Shown here piece by piece: positions 34,944 to 43,401 of a DNA stretch of 64,000 nucleotides. How positions within the stretch are numbered: the first letter of the stretch is position 1; every line of letters begins with the position of its first letter. Source of the stretch: Camelimonas lactis (GTDB lineage Bacteria > Pseudomonadota > Alphaproteobacteria > Rhizobiales > Beijerinckiaceae). The notes beneath the pieces were generated by a model. That model was not told the origin of the DNA, did not search any database, and worked only from the letters and a program-made list of their open reading frames with translations. The DNA lies in contig NZ_SLWL01000005.1 of assembly GCF_004342915.1 (NCBI RefSeq), positions 171,974 through 235,973 of the forward strand. Direction: 5' to 3'. Made by a program: the position numbers and the translations under genes.

Positions 34944-36158
34944 TTATTTGCCCGCCACGCTGATCGGCTCACCGAACAGCTCATAGCCTTCCCCCTTGAA
35001 GCGTTGCAGGCGCAAGGTATTGAACGCGCTGTAATTGTCTGGCCTCGTTTCGACCACCACGCCTGCCAGCAGCAGCGGCGCATCGGTCATCTTCAGCGAA
35101 GTCACCTGCTTCAGCAGGTTTTCGCGGGTCAGGTCGTCGCCTGCCTTTTCGATCGCCCGCGTCATCACGCTTGCCGAAAGGAAGGCCAGCACGGCGTTGG
35201 CGTCGAGGAAATGCTGCTCCATGTTGTTGCGTTTGAGAAACGCCACATACGCCTTCATGTCCGGGCTGTCGTTGTACTGGGGATCGCCAGGGGTTTTCAT
35301 GAAGGACGCCGTGATGACGCCCTGGGAGGCGTCGAAGCCGGCGGGCTTGAACACCGAGCCGATGGAGGCGGCGACGCTGGAGGCGATGGTGGTCGCCTTC
35401 CAGTCCAGCTCGTGCTTCTTGCGGATGGCCTGGGCGGCGAACTTCGGCGTCGCCATCAGGAAGAACATGTCGGCGCCAGACGCCTTCAGCTTCACGATCT
35501 GTGAATCAACCGTGGCGTCGGTGACCTCATAGGTCGCCTCGCCGACGATATCGCGCGCCTTGTCGCCAAGGCCCTTCCTGAACCCCTTGACGTAATCGCG
35601 CCCCGAATCGTCGTTCTGCGACAGGATGGCGATTTTGGCGTTCGGCATATTCTCCACGACGTAGCGGCCATAAATCTCGCCCTCGACGTCATAGAGCGGG
35701 AAAAACGGCGTGGTCCAGGGGAACCGGGAGGGATCGTTCCATTTGGACGCACCGCTTGAGATCAGAATTTGCGGGATCTTCTTGCTGTTGAGGTATTTTT
35801 GGGTCGCGGTGTTGCTGGGCGTCCCGAGCGAGCCATAGATCGCCAGCACGTCCTCGCTTTCGACCAGCTTGCGCGTCTGCTCCACCGCCTTGGGCGGGCT
35901 ATAACCGTCGTCGAGCGAAATCAGGCGGATCTTGCGCCCGTTGACGCCGCCCCTGTCGTTGATTTCCTTGAAGAACGCCTGCTGGACGACGCCCTGGAGG
36001 CCATAGGCGGAGGCTGGCCCGCTGTACGGCATGGTCTGGCCCAGCCGGATTTCAGCGTCGGTGACGCCCGGACCATATTTCTTTTCGGATGCGACGGCCA
36101 TGGAACTGGCCATCACGCCGGCCATTCCGGCAAGCAGAAGCGAACGCCTGCTGATCAT
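34944..36158 (-). CDS. ABC transporter substrate-binding protein, branched-chain amino acid type (paralog 4)
   Basis: A 404-aa periplasmic receptor with signal peptide MISRRSLLLAGMAGVMASSMAV and mature start KKYGPGVTDAEIRLGQTMPY. GGGAGAG precedes the ATG. It is the first of the four in transcription order and ends at a clear terminator, so it is probably its own transcription unit. Divergent from the SDR gene at 36457, with which it may share a control region. Confidence 0.9.
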   Translation of the reverse strand: MISRRSLLLAGMAGVMASSMAVASEKKYGPGVTDAEIRLGQTMPYSGPASAYGLQGVVQQAFFKEINDRGGVNGRKIRLISLDDGYSPPKAVEQTRKLVESEDVLAIYGSLGTPSNTATQKYLNSKKIPQILISSGASKWNDPSRFPWTTPFFPLYDVEGEIYGRYVVENMPNAKIAILSQNDDSGRDYVKGFRKGLGDKARDIVGEATYEVTDATVDSQIVKLKASGADMFFLMATPKFAAQAIRKKHELDWKATTIASSVAASIGSVFKPAGFDASQGVITASFMKTPGDPQYNDSPDMKAYVAFLKRNNMEQHFLDANAVLAFLSASVMTRAIEKAGDDLTRENLLKQVTSLKMTDAPLLLAGVVVETRPDNYSAFNTLRLQRFKGEGYELFGEPISVAGK

Positions 36159-36456
36159 TTATCGTGCTCTCCCTGGAAAGTTTTTTTGGAAAGTTATATA
36201 TTGCGGCGCCCTACCGGCGCCGCCGCCCGCGGAGCCTTTCGCAACGGGCGACGGGCGGGCGAGCCATAGGGGAGGCTGTTCATGGCGGCAAGGACCTCCA
36301 CAGGCCGCGCCCCCCGGAAATTGGCGCCCCACGCCACAGCGGCGCCCCCGCAAGATCATGTATGCTTGACGCAATCAAGCGCTTGCTTGAAAGATTGCCG
36401 CAGGCCGATGCGGCGCGATGACGCCGCAGCAAAAAAGCCAGGGAGAGAGACGCCAG
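36159..36456. promoter_or_regulatory. Divergent control region, receptor paralog 4/SDR
   Basis: About 300 bp between divergent genes. TTGACG at 36366-36371 followed by the 10-bp palindrome CAAGCGCTTG (36376-36385) is a candidate operator-bearing promoter for the SDR gene; no matching -10 is convincing. An A/T-rich stretch (36181-36200) just upstream of paralog 4 may hold its promoter. Confidence 0.35.
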
Positions 36457-37194
36457 ATGAACGAACTTGATTTCACCGGGAAGAACGTGCTCGTGGTTGG
36501 CGGCTCGAGCGGCATCGGCAATGGCATCGCCCAGGCTTTCCGCGCGAAGGGCGCCAATGTCTTCGTCTGGGGCACGCGCGCCAGCGCCGCCGACTACCGG
36601 CCCGACGAAGGCTGTGACCTCACCGGCCTGCATTATTCCCAGGTGGATGTCGCCGATTTCGACGCCGTGGCGGCGCACAAGCCGCCGTTCGGGACCCTGG
36701 ACGTGCTGATCCAGTCCCAGGGCTACGTCATTTACCGGCGCGGCGAGTTCAGGATGGACGGGTTCCAGAAGGTGATGGACATCAATCTGAACAGCCTGAT
36801 GGCCGTCAATATCAAGTTCCACGACATGCTGGCGGCCTCCCGGGGATCACTGATCATGATCAGCTCCACCGCCGCGTTCCATTCCACCAAAGGCAACCCG
36901 GCCTATAACGCCTCCAAGGCCGGCGCCGTTGGCCTGGTGCGCACGCTGGGCGAAGCCTGGGCGCCGGATGGCATCCGGGTAAATGGCATCGCGCCCGGCC
37001 TGGTCGACACCAAGCTGACCAAGGTGACCACGGAAAACCCCGACCGGCTGGCGGCGTCGCTGCGCGGCATCCCCATGGGCCGGCTCGGCCTGCCGTCGGA
37101 CATGGCGGGCGTCGCCCTGTTCCTCGCTTCGCCGCTCGCCGCCTATGTCTGCGGCCAGTCGATCCCCGTCGACGGCGGCCTGATCCTGCACTGA
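36457..37194 (+). CDS. SDR family oxidoreductase
   Basis: A 245-aa short-chain dehydrogenase/reductase. Cofactor motif GGSSGIGNGIAQAF and catalytic Tyr-x3-Lys in AYNASKAGAVGLV; DVADFDAVA and the C-terminal CGQSIPVDGGL are typical. The NNAG motif is replaced by IQSQGY, an unusual variant. GGGAGAGAGA precedes the ATG. It is convergent with the TetR gene and divergent from the receptor genes, so it likely belongs to the same catabolic block. Confidence 0.88.
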   Translation: MNELDFTGKNVLVVGGSSGIGNGIAQAFRAKGANVFVWGTRASAADYRPDEGCDLTGLHYSQVDVADFDAVAAHKPPFGTLDVLIQSQGYVIYRRGEFRMDGFQKVMDINLNSLMAVNIKFHDMLAASRGSLIMISSTAAFHSTKGNPAYNASKAGAVGLVRTLGEAWAPDGIRVNGIAPGLVDTKLTKVTTENPDRLAASLRGIPMGRLGLPSDMAGVALFLASPLAAYVCGQSIPVDGGLILH

Positions 37195-37290
37195 CCCCGG
37201 AAAGCCGGCCGGCCTCGCCGCCCGGCTCCCCCCAAGGCCCCTGTTCCGAAAGGCGCCTGTTCCCGAGGGCCCCTGCTCCGAAGGGCCCTG

Positions 37291-38007
37291 TTACTGGGCG
37301 TCGCCCGTCCGCGCCCGGGCGGCGGCGGCGAGGCCCGTCCGGGACAGCACGGCGCCAGGCCGGGCCGGCGTGACCATCAGCGCCACCGCCGTGTCAATCA
37401 CGTCATCGATGGCAAGGCGGCTGCCCCACCACGCCGCGCTTTCCCGAATCTCTGGCGTCGCGTCGTGCTGGGCGGCCAGGTCCTGGATCGCGTCCCGCTC
37501 GGCCAGGGCCGCCACGATATGCGCCTGTGAAATGGTGAAGCGCTGCAGGAGCGCCGCTTCCGAAAAGCCCGGCAGCAGGCGCCCGAGGTGGGCGTAGCAC
37601 CGGCGGGTGCCGACGCTCCAGCGTCCCTCCAGCGGATTGTTGGCCAGGTGGCGCTGGTTGAGCCGGACGCCGGCCATGAACCGGGCGTAGCCGTCAAGGC
37701 GCTCGTCAGCCTCGTTCACCATGCTGTCGACCAGAATGGCCATGATGGCGCGCAGATCCGGCGCCGCCACGCCATTTTCAAGCGCATCCAGCGCCTCGCG
37801 CCGGTATTCGTCGATCGCCCGCGCGCCCTCCATCACCAGTTCTTTTACCAGCGCGTCCTTGGAGCCGAAATAATAATGGATGGAGCCATTGTTGCGCGCG
37901 CCCGCTTCCGCAACGACCTCCCGCACAGAGACACCATTGACTCCGCGCTTCGCGAACAGTTTCCGTGACGCACGCCGAATACGCTCTGAAGTAACATCTG
38001 ACGACAT
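37291..38007 (-). CDS. TetR/AcrR family transcriptional regulator
   Basis: A 238-aa regulator with helix-turn-helix GVNGVSVREVVAEAGARNNGSIHYYF (residues ~20-45), followed by GSKDALVKELV. The C-terminal domain is of the TetR_C type without recognisable ligand residues. It stands at the end of the catabolic block, so it may control the receptor and SDR genes. An A/T-rich inverted repeat lies 13 bp upstream of its start. Confidence 0.9.
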   Translation of the reverse strand: MSSDVTSERIRRASRKLFAKRGVNGVSVREVVAEAGARNNGSIHYYFGSKDALVKELVMEGARAIDEYRREALDALENGVAAPDLRAIMAILVDSMVNEADERLDGYARFMAGVRLNQRHLANNPLEGRWSVGTRRCYAHLGRLLPGFSEAALLQRFTISQAHIVAALAERDAIQDLAAQHDATPEIRESAAWWGSRLAIDDVIDTAVALMVTPARPGAVLSRTGLAAAARARTGDAQ

Positions 38008-38019
38008 GGCAATATTCCC

Positions 38020-38040
38020 TGAATAATCATTATATATTCA
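38020..38040. promoter_or_regulatory. Candidate TetR operator (A/T-rich inverted repeat)
   Basis: TGAATA (38020-38025) and TATTCA (38035-38040) face each other across 9 bp, in a local A/T-rich patch that contrasts with the GC-rich surroundings and sits just upstream of the TetR start. Autoregulation is inferred from position. Confidence 0.45.
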
Positions 38041-38249
38041 CGAGGAAATAAATTCACACAACCTGCCTCGCTCACCGGTTGAATTTAGGTTTAATTCGAT
38101 GACCCGGTCAATAGCCTGGACGGTTAACAGATGACAAAACATCGCGGACTGAAGCGCGGGCGTGAAACAGATGACTGACCTGCGGCAGGAACGCCGCGTT
38201 CACCTTGTTCGGTAAGGCTCCGTCAACATTTCGCGGACATAGAAAATCC

Positions 38250-39083
38250 ATGGTCCGCACAGCATCCCGCATCCGGTCTGCCGCGGCGCTCCCGCGCGCC
38301 TTTGGCAAGGCCCTCGCCAGCAAGTTCCGCGCCCGCGCTGTCGCGGCGGCGCTGGTCTCCGCCGTTCTCGCCTCATGCGCGGCTGAACAGTCGTCCATGG
38401 TTTTTGGCGAGATGACCGACGCGCGCCCCCATCCGGGCGTGGTCAAGGCGCTCAAGCTTCCGGTGCACGGCATCGACGTGTCGCGCTGGCAGGGCGACAT
38501 CGACTGGCGCGCGGTGCGCCGGGCGGGCGCCACCTTCGCCTTCATCAAGGCCACCGAGGGCGGCGACCATGTCGATCCGCGTTTTCTCGACAACTGGTAT
38601 GGCGCGCGGGACGCCGGCGTCTGGCGCGGCGCCTACCATTTCGTCTACTGGTGCCGCCCCGCCCGCGAGCAGGTGGAGTGGTTCCTCCAGCATATCCCGA
38701 ACGATCCGGACGCCCTGCCCCCGGTGCTCGACGTGGAGTGGAACGGACATTCCAGGACCTGCCCGAAGCGGGTGTCGCGCGCGGAAGCCCATGAGATGAT
38801 GGAAATCATGCTCACCGCCCTGCACCAGCACACCGGCAAGCGTCCGGTGATCTACACCGACATCCCCTTCTTCCGCGACGTGCTGCAGGAAGGCGGTTTC
38901 GAGCAGTACCCCCTGTGGATCCGCAGCACCGCCGCCGAACCCCACATGCGCTACGATCGCCGCTGGTATTTCTGGCAGTACACCACCACGGGCCGGACGC
39001 CAGGGATCAAGGGCGCGGTGGACCGCAACGCCTTCTTCGGCACCGCTGACATGTGGGCGAAGTTCACCAGGGGCGATCTGTAA
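38250..39083 (+). CDS. GH25 lysozyme-like lipoprotein
   Basis: A 277-aa glycoside hydrolase family 25 protein that should cut the glycan strands of peptidoglycan. A lipobox-like LVSAVLASCAAE near residues 35-45 predicts a lipid anchor. The catalytic fold shows HGIDVSRWQGDIDW, FAFIKATEG, GAYHFVY and the acidic DVEW that includes the catalytic Glu. The ATG giving MVRTASRIRS is preferred over an upstream TTG. It could be a house muramidase for wall remodelling; no phage genes are nearby. Confidence 0.88.
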   Translation: MVRTASRIRSAAALPRAFGKALASKFRARAVAAALVSAVLASCAAEQSSMVFGEMTDARPHPGVVKALKLPVHGIDVSRWQGDIDWRAVRRAGATFAFIKATEGGDHVDPRFLDNWYGARDAGVWRGAYHFVYWCRPAREQVEWFLQHIPNDPDALPPVLDVEWNGHSRTCPKRVSRAEAHEMMEIMLTALHQHTGKRPVIYTDIPFFRDVLQEGGFEQYPLWIRSTAAEPHMRYDRRWYFWQYTTTGRTPGIKGAVDRNAFFGTADMWAKFTRGDL

Positions 39084-39147
39084 ACATCGGACGCCAGGAG
39101 GGCGCGGGACTGCCAACGCATGCCGCGCCCTGAAAATGTCTGCCGCC

Positions 39148-39236
39148 GCCAGAGGCCCGCCAGCATCGAGGCGCCGCCAGCGTCAGGCGCGCCGCCAGCA
39201 TCGGGGCGCGCCACCAGCATCAGGCGGCCGCCAGCG
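39148..39236. repeat. GC-rich degenerate tandem repeat
   Basis: Four to five copies of an 17-19 bp unit around CGCCAGCATCGGGGCGCG with substitutions, in the 350-bp gap after the lysozyme gene. No gene is supported in 39084-39435. Confidence 0.65.
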
Positions 39237-39435
39237 CGCGACACGCCAGATGATGATCCGCTGGCGCGACAGATTTTCCCGGCCGCGACGCGTTCTGGTC
39301 AACCCGCAACCAGAATGTTGCGGGCGTTGGTCATTTTGCTCCCCAATGGCGGTAGCGGCGGGGCATCTCCCCGGCACTGTGAGCCGGAGACCGTTTCTGA
39401 ACGGATCTCATGCGAACTGAACAGGGAGAGATGTC

Positions 39436-39621
39436 ATGAAAGCCAAACTGATTGCCGCCATGGTTGCATTGGGCGTCGCCGTTGCCGGCGCGGCGCCCGC
39501 CCATGCGCTCGCCTGCACCAACGCCACGGACCTCAACCTGATGAACTGCGCCGCGGTCTGCGCGCCAGTCGCGGCGGGCGGCTGGCCCTGGGGGATCGCC
39601 GGCTACGGACTTTGCCTCTGA
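39436..39621 (+). CDS. Small secreted Cys-containing peptide
   Basis: A 61-aa product with GGGAGAGATGTC before the ATG and a textbook signal peptide (MKAKLIAAMVALGVAVAGAA, cleaved after AHA near residue 24). The mature part of about 37 residues has four cysteines (positions 27, 38, 42, 60) and a Gly/Trp-rich stretch AAGGWPWGIAGYG, and ends in Cys-Leu. Two disulfides are possible. No family recognised. Signals and composition argue that it is real despite its size. Confidence 0.6.
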   Translation: MKAKLIAAMVALGVAVAGAAPAHALACTNATDLNLMNCAAVCAPVAAGGWPWGIAGYGLCL

Positions 39622-39894
39622 CAGGCGGCGGCGGGGCGCGCTGGCGCAGACCCCGCCTGAGGCCACACGGCCTGAAGCCGGCCAGCCTGCCCGCCTGCGG
39701 AGATCGCGTCAGCCGGCCCCACCGCCGGCTGACGGGCCGCCGCGCCTCCCAACGTCTGTGGCCGCCGGCCGTCGCCTGCGGATGGAGGCTTGCCCATCCG
39801 CGCCCGCCGCGCTGTATTGTCCGGCGACCGGCCCTGACGGCGCGCCGCCGCGCCCGCCCAGATAACGATGGGCCGGACTTCAGGAGAGGGACCC

Positions 39895-41067
39895 ATGGCC
39901 ATCAGCAATTCGCCGGGCTTCAACTTTGATCTCGGTGAGACCGCGGACCAGATCAGGGACACCGTGGCTGCGTTCGCCCAGGACAGGATCGCGCCGCGCG
40001 CCGCAGAGATCGACCGCACCAACACCTTTGCCCGTGATCTCTGGCCGCAGATGGGCGAGCTCGGCCTGCTCGGCATGACGGTCGAGGAGGAATACGGCGG
40101 CGCGGGCCTCGGTTATCTTGAGCACTGCATCGCCATGGAGGAGATTTCGCGCGCCTCCGCCTCCATCGGCCTGAGCTACGGCGCCCACTCCAACCTGTGC
40201 GTCAACCAGATCCGCCGCAACGGAACCGACGCCCAGAAACGCAAATATCTGCCGAAGCTGATGTCCGGTGAGCACGTCGGCGCCCTCGCCATGTCGGAAA
40301 CCGGCGCCGGCTCCGATGTGGTGTCCCTGAAACTGAAGGCGGAGCGCAAGGGCGACCGTTTCGTCCTCAACGGCACGAAATTCTGGATCACCAACGGCCC
40401 CATCGCCGACACCCTGGTCGTCTACGGCCGCACCGACCCCGACGCCGGCCCGCGCGGCATCACCGCCTTCCTGATCGAGAAGACCATGAAAGGCTTCTCC
40501 ACCGCCCAGAAACTGGACAAGCTCGGCATGCGCGGCTCCGACACCGGCGAGCTGATTTTCGAGGATTGCGAAGTTCCCGAAGAGAATGTGCTCGGCCAGG
40601 TTGGACGCGGCGTCGAGGTGCTGATGAGCGGCCTCGACTATGAGCGCGCCGTGCTCGCCGCCGGCCCCCTCGGCATCATGCAGGCCTGCATGGACGTGGT
40701 GATGCCATACATCCATGAGCGCAAGCAGTTCGGCCAGTCCATCGGCGCTTTCCAGCTTGTCCAGGGCAAGGTGGCGGACATGTATGTGGCGCTCAATTCC
40801 TGCCGCGCTTACGTCTATGCCGTCGCCCGCGCCTGCGACCGGGGTGAGACCACCCGCGAGGATGCCGCCGGCGCCATTCTGCTGGCGGCGGAAAAGGCCA
40901 CCCAGATGTCGCTCGACGCCATCCAGCTGCTCGGCGGCAACGGCTATATCAACGACTATTCCACCGGGCGCCTGCTGCGCGACGCCAAGCTGTACGAGAT
41001 TGGCGCCGGCACCAGCGAAATCCGCCGCATGCTGATCGGCCGCGAGCTGTTCAACAAGACGGGCTGA
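39895..41067 (+). CDS. ivd: Isovaleryl-CoA dehydrogenase
   Basis: FAD flavoprotein oxidising isovaleryl-CoA to 3-methylcrotonyl-CoA, the substrate of MccAB. A 390-aa acyl-CoA dehydrogenase with [33 protein letters not shown] and [34 protein letters not shown]. Catalytic Glu250 lies in [12 protein letters not shown], the helix-G position used by isovaleryl-CoA dehydrogenases and not by short-chain enzymes. The ATG giving [11 protein letters not shown] has GGAGAGGGACCC upstream. Confidence 0.96.
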   Translation: MAISNSPGFNFDLGETADQIRDTVAAFAQDRIAPRAAEIDRTNTFARDLWPQMGELGLLGMTVEEEYGGAGLGYLEHCIAMEEISRASASIGLSYGAHSNLCVNQIRRNGTDAQKRKYLPKLMSGEHVGALAMSETGAGSDVVSLKLKAERKGDRFVLNGTKFWITNGPIADTLVVYGRTDPDAGPRGITAFLIEKTMKGFSTAQKLDKLGMRGSDTGELIFEDCEVPEENVLGQVGRGVEVLMSGLDYERAVLAAGPLGIMQACMDVVMPYIHERKQFGQSIGAFQLVQGKVADMYVALNSCRAYVYAVARACDRGETTREDAAGAILLAAEKATQMSLDAIQLLGGNGYINDYSTGRLLRDAKLYEIGAGTSEIRRMLIGRELFNKTG

Positions 41068-41247
41068 CCCGCCCCCCTCGCATCGCCTCCTGAAAACTGA
41101 CCCGACAGCCCGGCCCGACTTTCCGCGCCGGGCTGTTTGCCATGGCGTATGCAGAACGTCGCCTGGCGCAAAAAGCACACGAATTCGGGAACAAAAGCCT
41201 GCCTCCCTGCTTTACCTAATGTCATTTAATTCGCAGGAGACAAGATA

Positions 41248-41658
41248 ATGAACAAGCTTGCAGGATGTGTTGCCGTTGCGCTGATGGCTTCAGGCGCATT
41301 TTCTGGAGCTGCTCTTGCCCAAACTGCGCCAACACCGACAAACAAGCCAATTTTTCTGACCGTTGAGGAAGGTCCTGCAGTTTACAGCAGCCTCAAGGGC
41401 CTCAACGTCAAGAATGCTGGCGATGAAACCGTGGGTGAAATTGCCGATGTGGTCATCGACGGCCATAACGTCAATGCCTACATTCTTTCGGTGGGTGGCT
41501 TCCTGGGCGCCGGCACGCACTATGTCGCGGTGGACCCGACCGCGCTGACGGTGACGTGGAACGACAGCGACAAGAAATGGAATGCCCGCATCAACGCCAC
41601 CAAGGATCAGCTGAAGGCGGCGCCACAATTCAAGTATGAAGGCCGTTTCGCCAAATAA
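41248..41658 (+). CDS. Secreted PRC-barrel domain protein
   Basis: A 136-aa protein with a signal peptide (MNKLAGCVAVALMASGAFSGAALA) and a PRC-barrel fold (SSLKGLNVKNAGDETVGEIADVVIDGHN, ILSVGGFLGAGTHYVAV). PRC-barrel proteins of this exported kind are common in Hyphomicrobiales and may bind cations or envelope partners; the role is unknown. AGGAGA with 7-base spacing before the ATG. Its upstream region is relatively A/T-rich, as for an expressed stress or envelope gene. Confidence 0.88.
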   Translation: MNKLAGCVAVALMASGAFSGAALAQTAPTPTNKPIFLTVEEGPAVYSSLKGLNVKNAGDETVGEIADVVIDGHNVNAYILSVGGFLGAGTHYVAVDPTALTVTWNDSDKKWNARINATKDQLKAAPQFKYEGRFAK

Positions 41659-41746
41659 CCTGTCTGGCCCGCACAAAACGCGGACCACACCGGACAGCGG
41701 GGGGCTGGCGACATCGCCAGTCCTCGCGGCGGCAGTGGAGGTCACC

Positions 41747-42097
41747 ATGAAAACGCTTGTTACAGGCGCATTCGCATGCTGCGTCGCGATCGCGGCCGTG
41801 ATGCTGGCGCCTACGATCGCCCCTGCCCAGGGCGTCGTGCGCGGCGCCGAGCAGGGCTCCAGCGCCGGCTCACGGGCCGGCAACCAGATAGGCGGACCCG
41901 TTGGCGGCGCGGTGGGCGGCGCGGTCGGCGGAGCAGCCGGCGCGGTGGGCGGCGGCGTTGTTGGCGGCGTGAAGGGCGTTCTCGGCGTGCCCCAGGATAC
42001 GCGCGTGCGCCACGACACGCGCGTGCGCCACGCGCCGCAAAAAACCCGTCACGCGCCGGCGCGGGTCAAGCGCCATCACACACATCAGCACCGCTGA
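41747..42097 (+). CDS. Secreted glycine-rich protein with basic C-terminus
   Basis: A 116-aa product. Signal peptide at ~1-28 (TIAPAQG), then a glycine-zipper-like stretch (VGGAVGGAVGGAAGAVGGGVVGG) and a His/Arg-rich tail containing the duplicated DTRVRHDTRVRH and ending HTHQHR. The ATG follows GGAGG. Glycine zippers insert in membranes, and the tail could bind metal or nucleic acid; both are inference. It follows the PRC-barrel gene by 88 bp and may be co-transcribed. Confidence 0.68.
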   Translation: MKTLVTGAFACCVAIAAVMLAPTIAPAQGVVRGAEQGSSAGSRAGNQIGGPVGGAVGGAVGGAAGAVGGGVVGGVKGVLGVPQDTRVRHDTRVRHAPQKTRHAPARVKRHHTHQHR

Positions 42098-42518
42098 TCC
42101 GGCCGGAACGGCAGGACCCCGGATCAGGCCAGAACGGCGGTTTTAAAGCGCGGGGCGAGGCTTCTTCCGCGGAGGTCGCCTGCCCGGAAGCCGTTTGCCC
42201 GGAAGCCGTCTCTCCAGGGATTCGCAGACAGGCCCCGGCCGCCAGCAGGCTGCTCCGGCAGCCTGCCGTGGCTGGATGCCGCGCGCCGGCGGCCGCGTGG
42301 CCCTCTTCTTTCGCGACGCCTTCTTCCTTCGCGACGGCACGTCCGCGATGGCATATTTCCGTCACATGGACGGTTTTTTCGAGCAAAATCCGCGCCCTGG
42401 CGGTCCCCGCTTTCTTTCGTCCGCGCCTTGCCAAACGCCCATTGCCGGATGCAACATCCGCGCGATTGACCGCCGCCCTGTTCGCGGCGGCGCCCCTGCA
42501 CCAAGTCCGGACCAGATC
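42098..42518. other. Intergenic region upstream of the LpxO-like gene
   Basis: About 420 bp. The downstream frame is open through here from 42195, but the sequence is low-complexity and unlike the conserved enzyme. A basic Arg/Lys-rich frame exists on the minus strand (42143-42340) without a credible start signal. I see no supported gene. Confidence 0.4.
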
Positions 42519-43346
42519 GTGACCCAGCAAGCTACTCCATCCCCCACCGGCAAGCCCTCGCAGAACTTCGGCACGTCCGGCATTGAAGCCATGGAGCGCC
42601 CGGGCTTCATCACGCGCCTGCTGATGGGCGTGGTGGAGCGGGTGGAGCGCCTGAACCTGCGCCATTCAAAGGTTGGCAACCCGCCCGTGTATGACAAGGC
42701 GACCTTCCCCTGGGTGGCGGAGATCGAGCGGGAATGGCCATTGATCCGCGCCGAACTCGACAAGGTGCTGGCGCGCCAGTCCGAACTGCCGAGCTTCCAC
42801 GACCTGTCGCCTGACGTGAAAACCATCAGCGACGACAGCCGGTGGAAAACCTTCTTTCTCGCCGGCTACGGCCTGAAGTCCGATCGCAACATCGAGCAGT
42901 GCCCGGAAACCTGGCGGATCATGCAGAAGATCCCGGGCCTGAAGACGGCGATGTTCTCCATCTTCGAACCTGGCAAACACCTGAAGCCACACCGTGGCCC
43001 ATATAACGGCGTGCTGCGCCTGCACCTCGGCCTGATCGTGCCCGAGCCGCGCGACAAGCTGGCCATTCGCGTGTCCGATCAGGTCTGCCACTGGGAGGAA
43101 GGCAAGGCGCTGGTGTTCGATGACGCCTACGAGCACGAGGCGTGGAACCACACCGACAAGACCCGCGTCGTGCTGTTCGTGGATTTCGTCAAGCCACTCC
43201 GCTTCCCGGCCAGCCTCTTCAACTGGCTGCTGCTGAATGTCGCCGTGTTCACGCCGTTCATCCGTGAGGGCGCCGACAACCAGAAGGAGTGGGAAAAGAA
43301 GTTCTACGCCCAGGCCGAAGCGTTGCGGAACCGCCCCCAGCCATAA
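42519..43346 (+). CDS. Aspartyl/asparaginyl beta-hydroxylase family protein (LpxO-like)
   Basis: A 275-aa Fe(II)/2-oxoglutarate dioxygenase. The conserved block FSIFEPGKHLKPHRGPYNGVLRLHLGLIVP, then HWEEGKALVFDDAYEHEAWNHTD and RVVLFVD match LpxO, which adds a 2-hydroxyl to lipid A acyl chains at the inner membrane; the His residues in those motifs are the metal ligands. A hydrophobic segment near the C-terminus (FNWLLLNVAVFTPF) could tether it. The GTG start is a choice; ATG at 42591 is the alternative. Confidence 0.85.
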   Translation: MTQQATPSPTGKPSQNFGTSGIEAMERPGFITRLLMGVVERVERLNLRHSKVGNPPVYDKATFPWVAEIEREWPLIRAELDKVLARQSELPSFHDLSPDVKTISDDSRWKTFFLAGYGLKSDRNIEQCPETWRIMQKIPGLKTAMFSIFEPGKHLKPHRGPYNGVLRLHLGLIVPEPRDKLAIRVSDQVCHWEEGKALVFDDAYEHEAWNHTDKTRVVLFVDFVKPLRFPASLFNWLLLNVAVFTPFIREGADNQKEWEKKFYAQAEALRNRPQP

Positions 43347-43401
43347 GCCTGCCCGCTGCGGCCCGCCTTCAGGCCCAGCGCCTCCAGCAAGGATGATTCC
43401 C

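Noticed and set aside
38250..39083. GH25 protein as phage endolysin
   Set aside because: Lipoprotein-type export signal, no holin, no phage genes nearby; more likely a cell-wall remodelling enzyme.
42143..42340. Basic 65-codon frame resembling a histone-like Lys/Arg protein
   Set aside because: GTG start without a ribosome-binding site in a GC-rich spacer with several open frames; not enough support.
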